This document shows positions 15,001-23,981 of a stretch of 49,685 bases of DNA, piece by piece; the stretch's first letter is position 1, and each line of letters opens with the position of its first letter. The stretch spans positions 1 to 49,685 of the forward strand of contig JAHDKR010000101.1 of the NCBI GenBank assembly GCA_018436785.1. The letters run 5' to 3'. Source of the DNA: Synergistaceae bacterium (GTDB lineage: Bacteria > Synergistota > Synergistia > Synergistales > Aminobacteriaceae). Made by a program: the position numbers and the translations under genes. The notes under the pieces were generated by a model that saw only the letters and a program-made list of their open reading frames with translations, searched no databases and was not told the DNA's origin.

Positions 15001-18000
15001 ATGACTCTGAAGGACATTTTCAAAAAACCGGTCGACCGTCCGATCGAAGGGGTTATCAAGGCCGACGACGAAGCGAGCCTTCGCCTCGAGATAGAGGAGT
15101 ACGTCCTCACCAACGAAATCGAAAAACGCCTGGAATCCTTTCTTGCGGCGTACAATAGCTGTGACGGCTCAAACGGGGCCTGGATATCGGGATTCTTCGG
15201 ATCGGGTAAATCGCATCTGCTGAAGATCCTCGCCCTGCTTCTGGAGAACCGCGAGATCGACGGAACGGCGGCGCTTGAACTCTTCCTCCCCAAGTGCGGC
15301 GACAACGAGATCCTTCGCGGCGACCTCAAGAGAGCCTCGTCCATCCCCTCGAAAAGCATCCTGTTCAACATCGACCAGAAGGCGGATATCATCAGCAAAA
15401 CGCCGATCGACGCCCTGCTCGCGGTCTTCGTCAAGGTCTTCGACGAGATGTGCGGCTACTACGGCAAGCTCGGGCATATCGCCCAGTTCGAACGTGATCT
15501 GGACAGCCGCGGACTCTACGGGAAATTCACATCCGAATACCTGGCATGCGCCGGGATACCCTGGCAAAAGGGGCGCGAGCAGGCGCTGCTGGAGGGGCGC
15601 AACATCGCCCGCGCATACGCCGCCGCCGGCGGAGGCGAAGAGGCCGAAGCATCCGGGATACTGGACAAGTACCGCAGCCAGTACCAGGTGTCGATCGAAG
15701 ACTTCGCGGAACAGGTCCGCGCCTACATCGAAAAACAGCCCTCAGGCTTTCGGCTGAACTTCTTCGTCGACGAAGTCGGCCAGTACATCGCCGACAACAT
15801 CAAGCTGATGACCAACCTCCAGACCATCGCCGAAAGCCTGGCCACCAAATGCCGGGGGAGGGCGTGGATCGTCGTCACCGCCCAGGAGGACATGGACACG
15901 GTTGTCGGAGAAATGAGCCGGCGGAAGGGGAACGACTTCTCGAAGATACAGGCGCGCTTCAACAACCGGATGAAGCTCACCAGCGCGAACGTCGCGGAGG
16001 TCATCCAGAGCCGCCTGCTGACGAAAAACGACGAAGGAGTGCGCCTCCTTACCGATCTCCATCAGGCGCAGTCCAACAACTTCAAGACCCTGTTCGACTT
16101 CTCCGACGGGTCGAGGCACTACAAGAACTTTCAGGACCGGGAACACTTTGTCCGCAGCTACCCCTTCATCCCGTACCAGTTCGGCCTCTTTCAGTCCTCC
16201 ATCCAGAACCTCTCGCAGCACAACGCCTTCGAAGGGAAGCACAGCTCCGTGGGGGAGCGTTCCATGCTCGGGGTCTTCCAGCAGGTGGTCATCCACATAG
16301 GAGGTAACGCGACAGGCCGTCTCGCGACCTTCGACCTGATGTTCGAAGGCGTCCGCACCGCCCTCAAATTGCAGATTCAAAAGGCGGTCATCCAGGCGGA
16401 GAATCACCTCGGCGACCCCTTCGCTGTCAGGCTTCTCAAGGCGCTCTTCCTCGTCAAATACGTCAACGCTTTCAAGCCGACGGTGCGCAATCTCTGCGTC
16501 CTGATGCTGGAGCGCTTCGACGAGGACCTTCCCGCGCTGAAAAAGAGGGTGGAGGAGGCGCTCAACCTTCTTGAACAGCAGACGTACATTCAGCGGAACG
16601 GCGACGTGTACTCCTACCTCACCGACGAAGAGAAGGACGTCGAGCAGGAGATCAAAAACACCGTGGTCGAGCACGCCGACGTATCTGCGGAACTGGAGAA
16701 GATCGTCTTCGACCACGTGCTCAAGATCGGAGGCAACAAAATCCGCTACGACGAAAACGGCCAGGACTACCAGTTCTCACGGAAGCTCGACGACCGGCTC
16801 TACGGCCGGGAATACGAGCTGGCCGTCCATGTCGTCAGTCCGTTTCACGAGAACGCCGAAAACGAATCGGCCCTCGCGATGATGAGCATGCTCAAAGAGG
16901 AGCTGCTGGTCGTGATGCCGCCCGACGACCGGCTGATCCGCGATCTTCTTATGTACAAGCGCACCGAGAAGTATATACGGCAGAACATCTCCATAGCGCA
17001 GCAGGAGAGCCTCAAACGCATCCTGAACGACAAGGGGCTCCGGAACAGGGAGCGCCTCGCGGAAATACAGCAGCGGGTCCGCCGCCTTCTTGGCGGAGCG
17101 AAGCTCTTCCTCGCCGGAACTGAACTCGAACTCTCCTCCGAAGACGCGCAGACGAGGGTGATTCAAGGGTTCTACGAACTGATCGCCCGCGCCTACCCCC
17201 ATCTCCGGATGCTCCGCGGCGTCCGCTATACGGAGAGCGACGTCGCGAAATACCTCGCGCAGTCGAAGGACGGGCTCTTCGGAACCGACGAAACGCCGAT
17301 CACCGAAGCCGAACAGGAAGTCGTGAACTACATACGGAACAACGGCGCGGAGGGCGTGAGGACCACATTGAAGAGCCTTCTGGAGGGGTTTGGACGCAAG
17401 CCCTACGGATGGTACTATGCCGCCGTGCTCTGCACTCTGGCGCACCTGTGCGCGCGCGGCAGGGTGGAGGTGCGGGAGGACGGCAATCTGCTGGAGGACG
17501 ACGACCTTGAGCGCGCGCTCAAAAACACGCACGGGCACGGCAACGTGGTGCTGGAGCAGCAGATGGAGTTCACCGCATCCCAGCTTCGGGCGCTCAAAGA
17601 GTTCTACGGCGATTTCTTCGATGCGACGCCGCGCGCCGTCGAGGCGAAAGCCCTCGGAAAAGAGACGTCCGAAGCGTTTCAGGAGCTTCGACGTCACCTT
17701 GCGCTTCTGATGAACCAGGCGGAGCGCTACCCCTTCATCAACGCCCTCGAACCGGTGGCCGAAGCGCTGAAGGAGTGCGCGGACAAGCCCTCCACGTGGT
17801 ATCTGACGGAACTCCCGCGCCGGACGGACGCCCTGCTCGACATGAAGGAGCAGGTGATCGACCCCCTCCGCAAGTTCATGAGCGGGCCGCGGAAGGCTAT
17901 CTTCGACGATGTCCGCGAATTCGTCCGGATGCAGGAGCCGAACTTCGCCTATGTCCAGTGCGAGGAGGCCGTCCGCCTGAAGAACGTCCTCGTCGATCCG

Positions 18001-18528
18001 GACTGTTTCCGGAACAGCCGTATGCAGCAGGCGAAGAGCGATCTGGAAGCCCTGAAGAAAAAGATAGACGATACCCTGCAGGACGAGGTCGGAAACGCAA
18101 AAAAGCGCGTCGCCGCGCTCGAAAAACGCCTGCGCGGAGCGCCCGATTTCGATAAGCTGGCGCCGGACAGGCAGGAGCAGATCGTCGCGGAATTTCAGAA
18201 GACCATCGACGAAATAGAGGGGCAGAACCTCATCGCCGTTATCCGCGACACGGCGCGGCAGTTCGAGGAGTCCGGCTATAAGCGGCAGCTTTCGAGGATG
18301 ACGGAGTGGCTGACGCGGGTCGCCTCTCCTTCGTCCGGCCCCGGAGCAGAGCCTGGAATCACCCCCGAACCCGCGCCCCGCATCGAATACGTCTCCAGCA
18401 GTTCGCTCATCGTCTCTTTCGACAAGCCGTGGCTTGCCGACGAGAACGACGTGGACCGCTATGTGGCCTCCATGAGAAAGGCGCTGCTTGCGGAAATTCG
18501 CAGCGGGAAGAGGGTGCAGGTATTATGA
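15001..18528 (+). CDS. brxC: BREX ATPase BrxC
   Basis: A 1175-residue large P-loop ATPase, the size and start expected for BrxC (MTLKDIFKKPVDRPIEGVIK). The Walker A, GFFGSGKSHLLK, is at about residues 63-74; FFVDEVGQYI near residue 255 serves as Walker B. The C-terminal third is helical and charged, with likely coiled coil. ATG 15001 has AGAGGGG upstream; an ATG at 14983 that overlaps the brxB stop is possible but resembles the family start less. BrxC is thought to be part of the BREX complex with PglX and PglZ. The gene ends overlapping the pglX start. Confidence 0.93.
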   Translation: MTLKDIFKKPVDRPIEGVIKADDEASLRLEIEEYVLTNEIEKRLESFLAAYNSCDGSNGAWISGFFGSGKSHLLKILALLLENREIDGTAALELFLPKCGDNEILRGDLKRASSIPSKSILFNIDQKADIISKTPIDALLAVFVKVFDEMCGYYGKLGHIAQFERDLDSRGLYGKFTSEYLACAGIPWQKGREQALLEGRNIARAYAAAGGGEEAEASGILDKYRSQYQVSIEDFAEQVRAYIEKQPSGFRLNFFVDEVGQYIADNIKLMTNLQTIAESLATKCRGRAWIVVTAQEDMDTVVGEMSRRKGNDFSKIQARFNNRMKLTSANVAEVIQSRLLTKNDEGVRLLTDLHQAQSNNFKTLFDFSDGSRHYKNFQDREHFVRSYPFIPYQFGLFQSSIQNLSQHNAFEGKHSSVGERSMLGVFQQVVIHIGGNATGRLATFDLMFEGVRTALKLQIQKAVIQAENHLGDPFAVRLLKALFLVKYVNAFKPTVRNLCVLMLERFDEDLPALKKRVEEALNLLEQQTYIQRNGDVYSYLTDEEKDVEQEIKNTVVEHADVSAELEKIVFDHVLKIGGNKIRYDENGQDYQFSRKLDDRLYGREYELAVHVVSPFHENAENESALAMMSMLKEELLVVMPPDDRLIRDLLMYKRTEKYIRQNISIAQQESLKRILNDKGLRNRERLAEIQQRVRRLLGGAKLFLAGTELELSSEDAQTRVIQGFYELIARAYPHLRMLRGVRYTESDVAKYLAQSKDGLFGTDETPITEAEQEVVNYIRNNGAEGVRTTLKSLLEGFGRKPYGWYYAAVLCTLAHLCARGRVEVREDGNLLEDDDLERALKNTHGHGNVVLEQQMEFTASQLRALKEFYGDFFDATPRAVEAKALGKETSEAFQELRRHLALLMNQAERYPFINALEPVAEALKECADKPSTWYLTELPRRTDALLDMKEQVIDPLRKFMSGPRKAIFDDVREFVRMQEPNFAYVQCEEAVRLKNVLVDPDCFRNSRMQQAKSDLEALKKKIDDTLQDEVGNAKKRVAALEKRLRGAPDFDKLAPDRQEQIVAEFQKTIDEIEGQNLIAVIRDTARQFEESGYKRQLSRMTEWLTRVASPSSGPGAEPGITPEPAPRIEYVSSSSLIVSFDKPWLADENDVDRYVASMRKALLAEIRSGKRVQVL

Positions 18529-21500
18529 TGGACACCGCCGCCCTGAAAAAGTTCGCCCGGGCCGCCCGCCGCACCCTGATGGAGCAGACCGGCGCACGGT
18601 TGAAGCTGGTTCTCTCCGAAGGAAGCGCGGCCCGCCGCGAGAGCCCGGAGGCCGTGAGAAACCTGGACGAGGCCCTCGAACGCGACGGCAGGGAGCGGGT
18701 CGTCGAAAACGTTGCGTACACGTGGTTCAACCGCTTCTGCGCGCTCCGCTTCATGGATGCGAACGGCTATACCGGCATCGGCGCGGTGTCGCCCGCGGAG
18801 GGGCAGTCGCAGCCGGAGATTCTCGCGGAGGCCAAGATGGGGCATATCGACGAGGAGATCGCAGGCGACGCGCTACGTCGACGGATAACCTCTCTTCTTT
18901 CGGGGAGCGCCCCCAGCCGCGACCCGCAGCAGGAGGCCTACCGGCTGCTTTTGGTCGCGGTCTGCAACTTCTGGCACAGATCGATGCCCTTCCTCTTCCA
19001 GCGCATCGACGACTACACCGAACTGCTCATGCCGGACGACCTCCTCTCCGAAAACTCCGTCCTCTCTTCTGTCCGCGAGGCGATGACCGGCGAGGCCTGC
19101 CGCGACGTCGAAGTGATCGGATGGCTCTACCAGTTCTACATCTCCGAGAAGAAGGACGAGGTCTTCGAGGGGCTCAAGAGGAACGTGAAGATATCCCCCG
19201 AGAACATCCCGGCGGCCACCCAGCTCTTCACGCCGCACTGGATCGTCCGATACCTCGTGGAGAACTCTCTCGGTCGGCTCTGGATGCGCAACCGCCCCGC
19301 CTCGAAGCTGAAGGAGCGGATGGACTACTACATCAAGCCCGAAGAGCCCGAGACCGACTTTCTGCGCATCGCCTCGCCCGAGGAGATCCGCGTCTGCGAC
19401 CCCGCCTGCGGTTCGGGCCACATGCTCGCCTACGCGTTCGACCTGCTCTGCGCAATCTACGAGGAGGAGGGGTACGACCCCGCCTCGATTCCCGGCATGA
19501 TCCTCGCGAACAACCTCTACGGCATCGAGATCGACGAACGGGCGGGGGAGCTTGCCGCCTTCGCCCTCGCCATGAAGGCACGCGCGAAGTACCGCCGCTT
19601 CTTCCGAAAGCCCGTGCAACCCAACATCTGCGTCCTTCGGAACGTCCGCTTCGACGGGGAGGAACTGCAGCGCTACATGGAGCACATCGGACAGGAGCTG
19701 TTCACCCAGCCTCTGCTGGACACGATTCGGCAGTTCGAGGAGGCGGAGACCTTCGGCTCCCTGATACGCCCCGCCCTCGCGGACGCCTCGGCGGCGCTGC
19801 GCGCGCTGGAGCCCGCGGACATCTCCGGGCGGATCTTCCTGACCGAGACCCGCAGCAAGGTGCTCCAGGTTCTAAGGCAGGCCGACTACCTGAGCGGAAA
19901 GTACCACGTGGTGATCGCGAACCCCCCGTACATGGGAGGCAAGGGAATGAACGCGAGGCTTTTCGCGTGGGCGAAAGAGAACTACCCGGACAGCAAGTCC
20001 GATCTGTTCGCCATGTTCATCGAGCGGAACCTAGAGTTTTCTCGAAGGCACGGAATGGTTGCCATGATCACGATGCAGAGTTGGATGTTCCTCTCCTCAT
20101 TTGAGAAATTCCGTGGGCTGCTTCTGGAACAGAGCACGCTGCTCTCAATGGCTCACCTTGGAGCGAGGGCTTTCGACAGCATCGGAGGAGAAGTCGTTTC
20201 GACAACCGCGTTTGTGTTGGGAAGCTATACGCGACCAGAGTATCGGGGAGGATATCTGCGATTGATAGACGGGGACTCCGAAAGCGAGAAAGAGTCGGCT
20301 ATTCGTGAAGCCGTCAAGAATCCTGATTGTGGTTGGTTTCATCGTGCCGCTCCATCGGACTTCAAAAAGATACCGGGAAGTCCGATAGCGTATTGGCTTG
20401 GCGATAGAATGCTCAAGGTTTTTGAATCAAATCGCATGATTGGCGATGTCCTCGAGCTGAAAGCGGGGTTATCTACAGGTGACAATACTCTGTTTCAAAG
20501 GTTTTGGTACGAGGTAACCAAAGAGGCTATAAGTTTTTCTACACTGGATATCGTTGAAACGCCAAAGAAACCGGAAAGGTGGTATCCGTGCCATAGTGGC
20601 GGAGAGTACAGAAAATGGTTTGGCAATCACGAAACAGTGGTCGATTGGAGCAATAACGGAGCGGCGATACGAAGATTCGGTTCGGAATGTGGCAAAATAC
20701 GATCGGCGGTCCGAAACGAAGCTTTCTATTTTCGGAAAGGAATAACCTGGTCGAAAATCAGCTCCGGCAAGTTCGCCGCCCGCTGGCGTCCCGAAGGATT
20801 CCTTTTCGATGATACCGGAAGGTGCGGCTTCGCAGAAGATGACTCGATTCTATACCGCTCTCTCGCGCTGTTTTGTTCTTGCCTTGCGGATAAATTTCTG
20901 CGTGTGCTCTGCCCCACGTTGAGTTTCACCAGCGGAGAAATTGCAAAAATTCCGTATTGCGATCATCCGAATCATTCTGTGATCGACGGGGCAAAAGAAA
21001 TCATTACCATTGCAAAATCCGACTGGAACTCCTACGAAACCTCCTGGGACTTCAGAACCCTCCCGCTGCTCGCCCCCGAACATCGCCGGGCGACGCTGGA
21101 GGAATCCTACCGGCATCTTCGCGCCCGTTGGCGGGAGACCATGCTGGAGATGCGGCGGCTGGAGGAAGAGAACAACCGTATCTTCATCGACGCCTACGGC
21201 TTGCGGGACGAGCTGACCCCCGACGTGCCGCTGCACGAGATCACCCTCACCTGCAATCCGCACTACCGGTACGGCGCGGGCAAGAGCGAGGAGGAGCTGG
21301 AGGCGCTGTTGCTGGCGGACACCATGCGCGAGCTGGTCTCCTACGCCGTTGGGTGCATGTTCGGCCGCTACGCGCTCGACGAGCCCGGCCTGATCCTCGC
21401 CAATCAGGGGGAGACGCTCGACGACTATCTGCGGCGCATTCCTCGGCCGCTCTTTCCGGCGGACGAGAAGAACGTCATCCCCGTCGTGGACGGCGACTGG

Positions 21501-22070
21501 TTCGCCGACGGCATAGCCGAACGCTTCCGCGCCTTTTTGCGCACGGCCTTCGGAACGGAGCAGTACGAGGAAAACCTCCGCTTCGTCGAGAAGGGGCTGA
21601 ACATCAAGAACAAGCGGAACTACGGCATCCGCGACTACTTCCTCGGCGAGTTCTACGCGGACCACGTCAAGCGCTACAAGAAGCGTCCGATCTACTGGCT
21701 CTTCAGCTCCCCCAAAGGGAGCTTCAACGCGCTCGTCTATATGCACCGCTACCGTCCGGAGACGGCGGGCATCGTCCTCAACGACTATCTGCGCGAGTTC
21801 CGCGCGAAGCTTCTCTCGCACAAGGGGCGGCTTGAAGCGGTGAGCATCAGCGCCGCAGCCTCTCAGGGGGAGAAGACGAAGGCGCTGAAGGAGATCGAAA
21901 AGCTGGGCAAGGTTATCGCGGAACTTGAGGAGTACGAGCGCAACACGCTCTATCCGCTGGCCGCGGCCCGGCTGCGGATCGACCTCGACGACGGCGTGAA
22001 GGTCAACTACCCCAAGTTCGGCGCCGCCCTGAAAAAAATCCCCGGTCTGGATGAGAAGGAGGACGAGTGA
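18525..22070 (+). CDS. pglX: BREX adenine-specific DNA methyltransferase PglX
   Basis: An 1181-residue methyltransferase. It has AdoMet motif I (VCDPACGSGHMLAYAFDLL, near residue 290) and the catalytic NPPY motif (VIANPPYMGG, near residue 466), as in N6-adenine methylases. PglX marks host DNA at a non-palindromic site so the rest of BREX can tell it from phage DNA. The start ATGATG overlaps the brxC stop. Bases 20030-21010, roughly residues 500-830 and probably the target recognition region, are clearly poorer in GC than both flanks, which suggests exchange of specificity. No frameshift or phase-variable repeat is visible. Confidence 0.94.
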   Translation: MMDTAALKKFARAARRTLMEQTGARLKLVLSEGSAARRESPEAVRNLDEALERDGRERVVENVAYTWFNRFCALRFMDANGYTGIGAVSPAEGQSQPEILAEAKMGHIDEEIAGDALRRRITSLLSGSAPSRDPQQEAYRLLLVAVCNFWHRSMPFLFQRIDDYTELLMPDDLLSENSVLSSVREAMTGEACRDVEVIGWLYQFYISEKKDEVFEGLKRNVKISPENIPAATQLFTPHWIVRYLVENSLGRLWMRNRPASKLKERMDYYIKPEEPETDFLRIASPEEIRVCDPACGSGHMLAYAFDLLCAIYEEEGYDPASIPGMILANNLYGIEIDERAGELAAFALAMKARAKYRRFFRKPVQPNICVLRNVRFDGEELQRYMEHIGQELFTQPLLDTIRQFEEAETFGSLIRPALADASAALRALEPADISGRIFLTETRSKVLQVLRQADYLSGKYHVVIANPPYMGGKGMNARLFAWAKENYPDSKSDLFAMFIERNLEFSRRHGMVAMITMQSWMFLSSFEKFRGLLLEQSTLLSMAHLGARAFDSIGGEVVSTTAFVLGSYTRPEYRGGYLRLIDGDSESEKESAIREAVKNPDCGWFHRAAPSDFKKIPGSPIAYWLGDRMLKVFESNRMIGDVLELKAGLSTGDNTLFQRFWYEVTKEAISFSTLDIVETPKKPERWYPCHSGGEYRKWFGNHETVVDWSNNGAAIRRFGSECGKIRSAVRNEAFYFRKGITWSKISSGKFAARWRPEGFLFDDTGRCGFAEDDSILYRSLALFCSCLADKFLRVLCPTLSFTSGEIAKIPYCDHPNHSVIDGAKEIITIAKSDWNSYETSWDFRTLPLLAPEHRRATLEESYRHLRARWRETMLEMRRLEEENNRIFIDAYGLRDELTPDVPLHEITLTCNPHYRYGAGKSEEELEALLLADTMRELVSYAVGCMFGRYALDEPGLILANQGETLDDYLRRIPRPLFPADEKNVIPVVDGDWFADGIAERFRAFLRTAFGTEQYEENLRFVEKGLNIKNKRNYGIRDYFLGEFYADHVKRYKKRPIYWLFSSPKGSFNALVYMHRYRPETAGIVLNDYLREFRAKLLSHKGRLEAVSISAAASQGEKTKALKEIEKLGKVIAELEEYERNTLYPLAAARLRIDLDDGVKVNYPKFGAALKKIPGLDEKEDE
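20030..21010 (+). other. GC-poor segment inside pglX (probable target recognition domain)
   Basis: Sample 60-base lines here are about 40-45 percent G+C (for example 24 of 60 at 20521-20580), while lines on either side are near two thirds. Codon choice also shifts toward A/T-ending codons. The reading frame is continuous. It lies after the NPPY motif, where PglX proteins recognise their DNA site. Confidence 0.7.
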
Positions 22071-22071
22071 T

Positions 22072-23349
22072 ATGCGTATTCGGAGCCTGAAGCTGGAGAG
22101 GTTCCGGGGAGCCCGCTCCTTGCGGCTCGACCTGGATGAACGTCTGAACGTCTTCGTCGGAGTGAACGGAGCGGGGAAGTCCACGATTCTGGATGCGGCG
22201 GCGATTCTGCTCTCGTGGTTCATGAACAGGATAAAGCAGAGCGGGGCGTCCGGGAGGCCTATCGTCGAGGCCGATATCGCCAACGGCGAGGCTTCGGCGA
22301 ATCTGGAAATCGCCATGGAACACTCCGGGGTCTCTTTCGGCTGGAATGTCGCCAGGGTCCGAAGAGGGCGCGAAAGGAAGGAGATCGCTTCGGTTCTGAC
22401 CTCGGCGTCGGAAGCGGCCAACCGCATCCGGGCTGAAATTTCCGAAACCGAAGGAAGGTGTAATCTCCCTCTGTTCGTCTATTATCCCGTCAATCGAGCG
22501 GTGCTGGATATTCCGTTGCGCATACGGAGCAGGCATCGTTTCGACCTTCTCTCGGCGTATGACGAATCGTTGACCGGCGCGGCGAACTTCCGCACGTTCT
22601 TCGAGTGGTTCCGGGAGCGCGAAGATCTGGAGAACGAAAACCGCAGGCATCGGGAGAGTCCTGCGGAGTCCGGAGAATCGCCCTTTCCCGATCCCCAGTT
22701 GGAGGCGGTCAGGCGCGCCTTGAGGAGCTTCATGCCGGAGTTCGCCAACCTGACGGTCAGACGGAGTCCGCTGCGCATGGAGGTGGAGAAGAACGGCCGC
22801 AGACTGACTGTGGATCAGCTTTCGGACGGAGAAAAGGGCGTGATGGCGTTGATCGGAGATCTTGCCCGCCGGATGTCGATAGCCAATCCGCTGCTCGACG
22901 AGCCCCTGGAAGGGGAGGGCGTGGTGCTGATCGACGAGATCGATTTGCATCTTCATCCGCTGTGGCAGAGGATGGTGGTATCCGGAATGACGGAGATCTT
23001 TCCGAACTGCCAGTTCCTGATTTCGACGCACTCTCCCCATGTCGTCACGCATGTGCGGCCGGAACACCTTTTTCTTATGAGCATGACGGATGAAGGGCTG
23101 GAGGCCGCCCGCGCGGAGGAATCCTACGGAAAGACGGTCGAGCGGGTGCTGGAGGATCTGATGGGGTTGCCGACGACCCGGCCCGACGAAGTCAAGGAGC
23201 GCATTCTGGAAGTTTACCGGCGGATAGACGAAGGAGATCTGGATACCGCGAGAGAGTCGATCTCCGATCTGGAAAGCAGCATAGGGAAGGATCCCGAACT
23301 GCTCAAGGCGCGTGTGTTGATCAGACGCAAGGAGCTGGTCGGCAAATGA
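22072..23349 (+). CDS. Septu-like (PtuA-type) ATPase embedded in BREX
   Basis: A 425-residue RecF/SMC-like ATPase: MRIRSLKLERFRGARSL start, Walker A GVNGAGKST at about residues 30-38, an ABC-like signature LSDGEKGVMALIGD near 250, Walker B VVLIDEIDLHLHPLW near 285-298, and the switch ISTHSPHVVTHV. This layout is that of PtuA in Septu and in retron effectors, where it activates or inhibits an HNH nuclease partner. AAGGAGG precedes ATG 22072, one base after the pglX stop. It overlaps the HNH gene as ATGA. Assignment to Septu rests on the pair, not on a search. Confidence 0.82.
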   Translation: MRIRSLKLERFRGARSLRLDLDERLNVFVGVNGAGKSTILDAAAILLSWFMNRIKQSGASGRPIVEADIANGEASANLEIAMEHSGVSFGWNVARVRRGRERKEIASVLTSASEAANRIRAEISETEGRCNLPLFVYYPVNRAVLDIPLRIRSRHRFDLLSAYDESLTGAANFRTFFEWFREREDLENENRRHRESPAESGESPFPDPQLEAVRRALRSFMPEFANLTVRRSPLRMEVEKNGRRLTVDQLSDGEKGVMALIGDLARRMSIANPLLDEPLEGEGVVLIDEIDLHLHPLWQRMVVSGMTEIFPNCQFLISTHSPHVVTHVRPEHLFLMSMTDEGLEAARAEESYGKTVERVLEDLMGLPTTRPDEVKERILEVYRRIDEGDLDTARESISDLESSIGKDPELLKARVLIRRKELVGK

Positions 23350-23981
23350 AGCATGTGGTGAAAGGGAGCGAACCCCGTCTCTTCGCCGAATGGAAGGGGT
23401 GCGCCAACGAGAACTGGCGCCCTTCATGGGAGAATCTGGGCGGCGAACCCAAGAAAGCGCTCAAAGAGTCGCTGATTGCCGAACAAGGAAGCATCTGCTG
23501 CTATTGCGAGAGAAGGCTTGCGGAGAACGACTCCCACATAGAGCATTTTCGTCCCCGGTGCGATCCCGCAGTTGATCCTCTGGAGTATTCCAACCTTCTC
23601 TGCTCGTGTCAGGAGAACCTCCGGAGGGGAGAGCCCCGTCACTGCGGCAACTTGAAAGGGGACTGGTTCGATCCCGCGTTGCTGGTGTCGCCGCTTTCCG
23701 TTGATTGCGAGCGTCGCTTCGCTTTCACCGGCGACGGGGGGATCACGCCGGCCGACGAAAAAGACAGCGCGGCGTCGGAGACGATCAAAAGGCTTGGACT
23801 GAATATCTCCAAGCTGCGCGCGTTGCGCGCCGGAGCCGTCGAACCGTTTTTGGACGAAGCTTTGTCCCCCGAGGAGATGCGGTGTTTTGTTTCCGGCTAT
23901 CTTGCGAAAGACGACGCGGGGCGCTTCGGCGAATTTTGGACGACTATCCGCTATCTCTTCGGAGGCTTCGTCGAATCATGA
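23346..23981 (+). CDS. Septu-like (PtuB-type) HNH nuclease embedded in BREX
   Basis: A 211-residue protein of the TIGR02646/PtuB type. It has the zinc-binding CCYCERR (Cys51-Cys54), the HNH core HIEHFRPRCD (His64, His67), EYSNLLCSCQE with Asn83, Cys86 and Cys88, and Cys100. In Septu and related retrons this nuclease is held by the neighbouring ATPase and released on phage infection. The gene overlaps the ATPase gene and the pglZ gene by 4 bases each (ATGA), so it is tied into translation of the BREX operon. All expected catalytic residues seem intact. Confidence 0.85.
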   Translation: MKHVVKGSEPRLFAEWKGCANENWRPSWENLGGEPKKALKESLIAEQGSICCYCERRLAENDSHIEHFRPRCDPAVDPLEYSNLLCSCQENLRRGEPRHCGNLKGDWFDPALLVSPLSVDCERRFAFTGDGGITPADEKDSAASETIKRLGLNISKLRALRAGAVEPFLDEALSPEEMRCFVSGYLAKDDAGRFGEFWTTIRYLFGGFVES

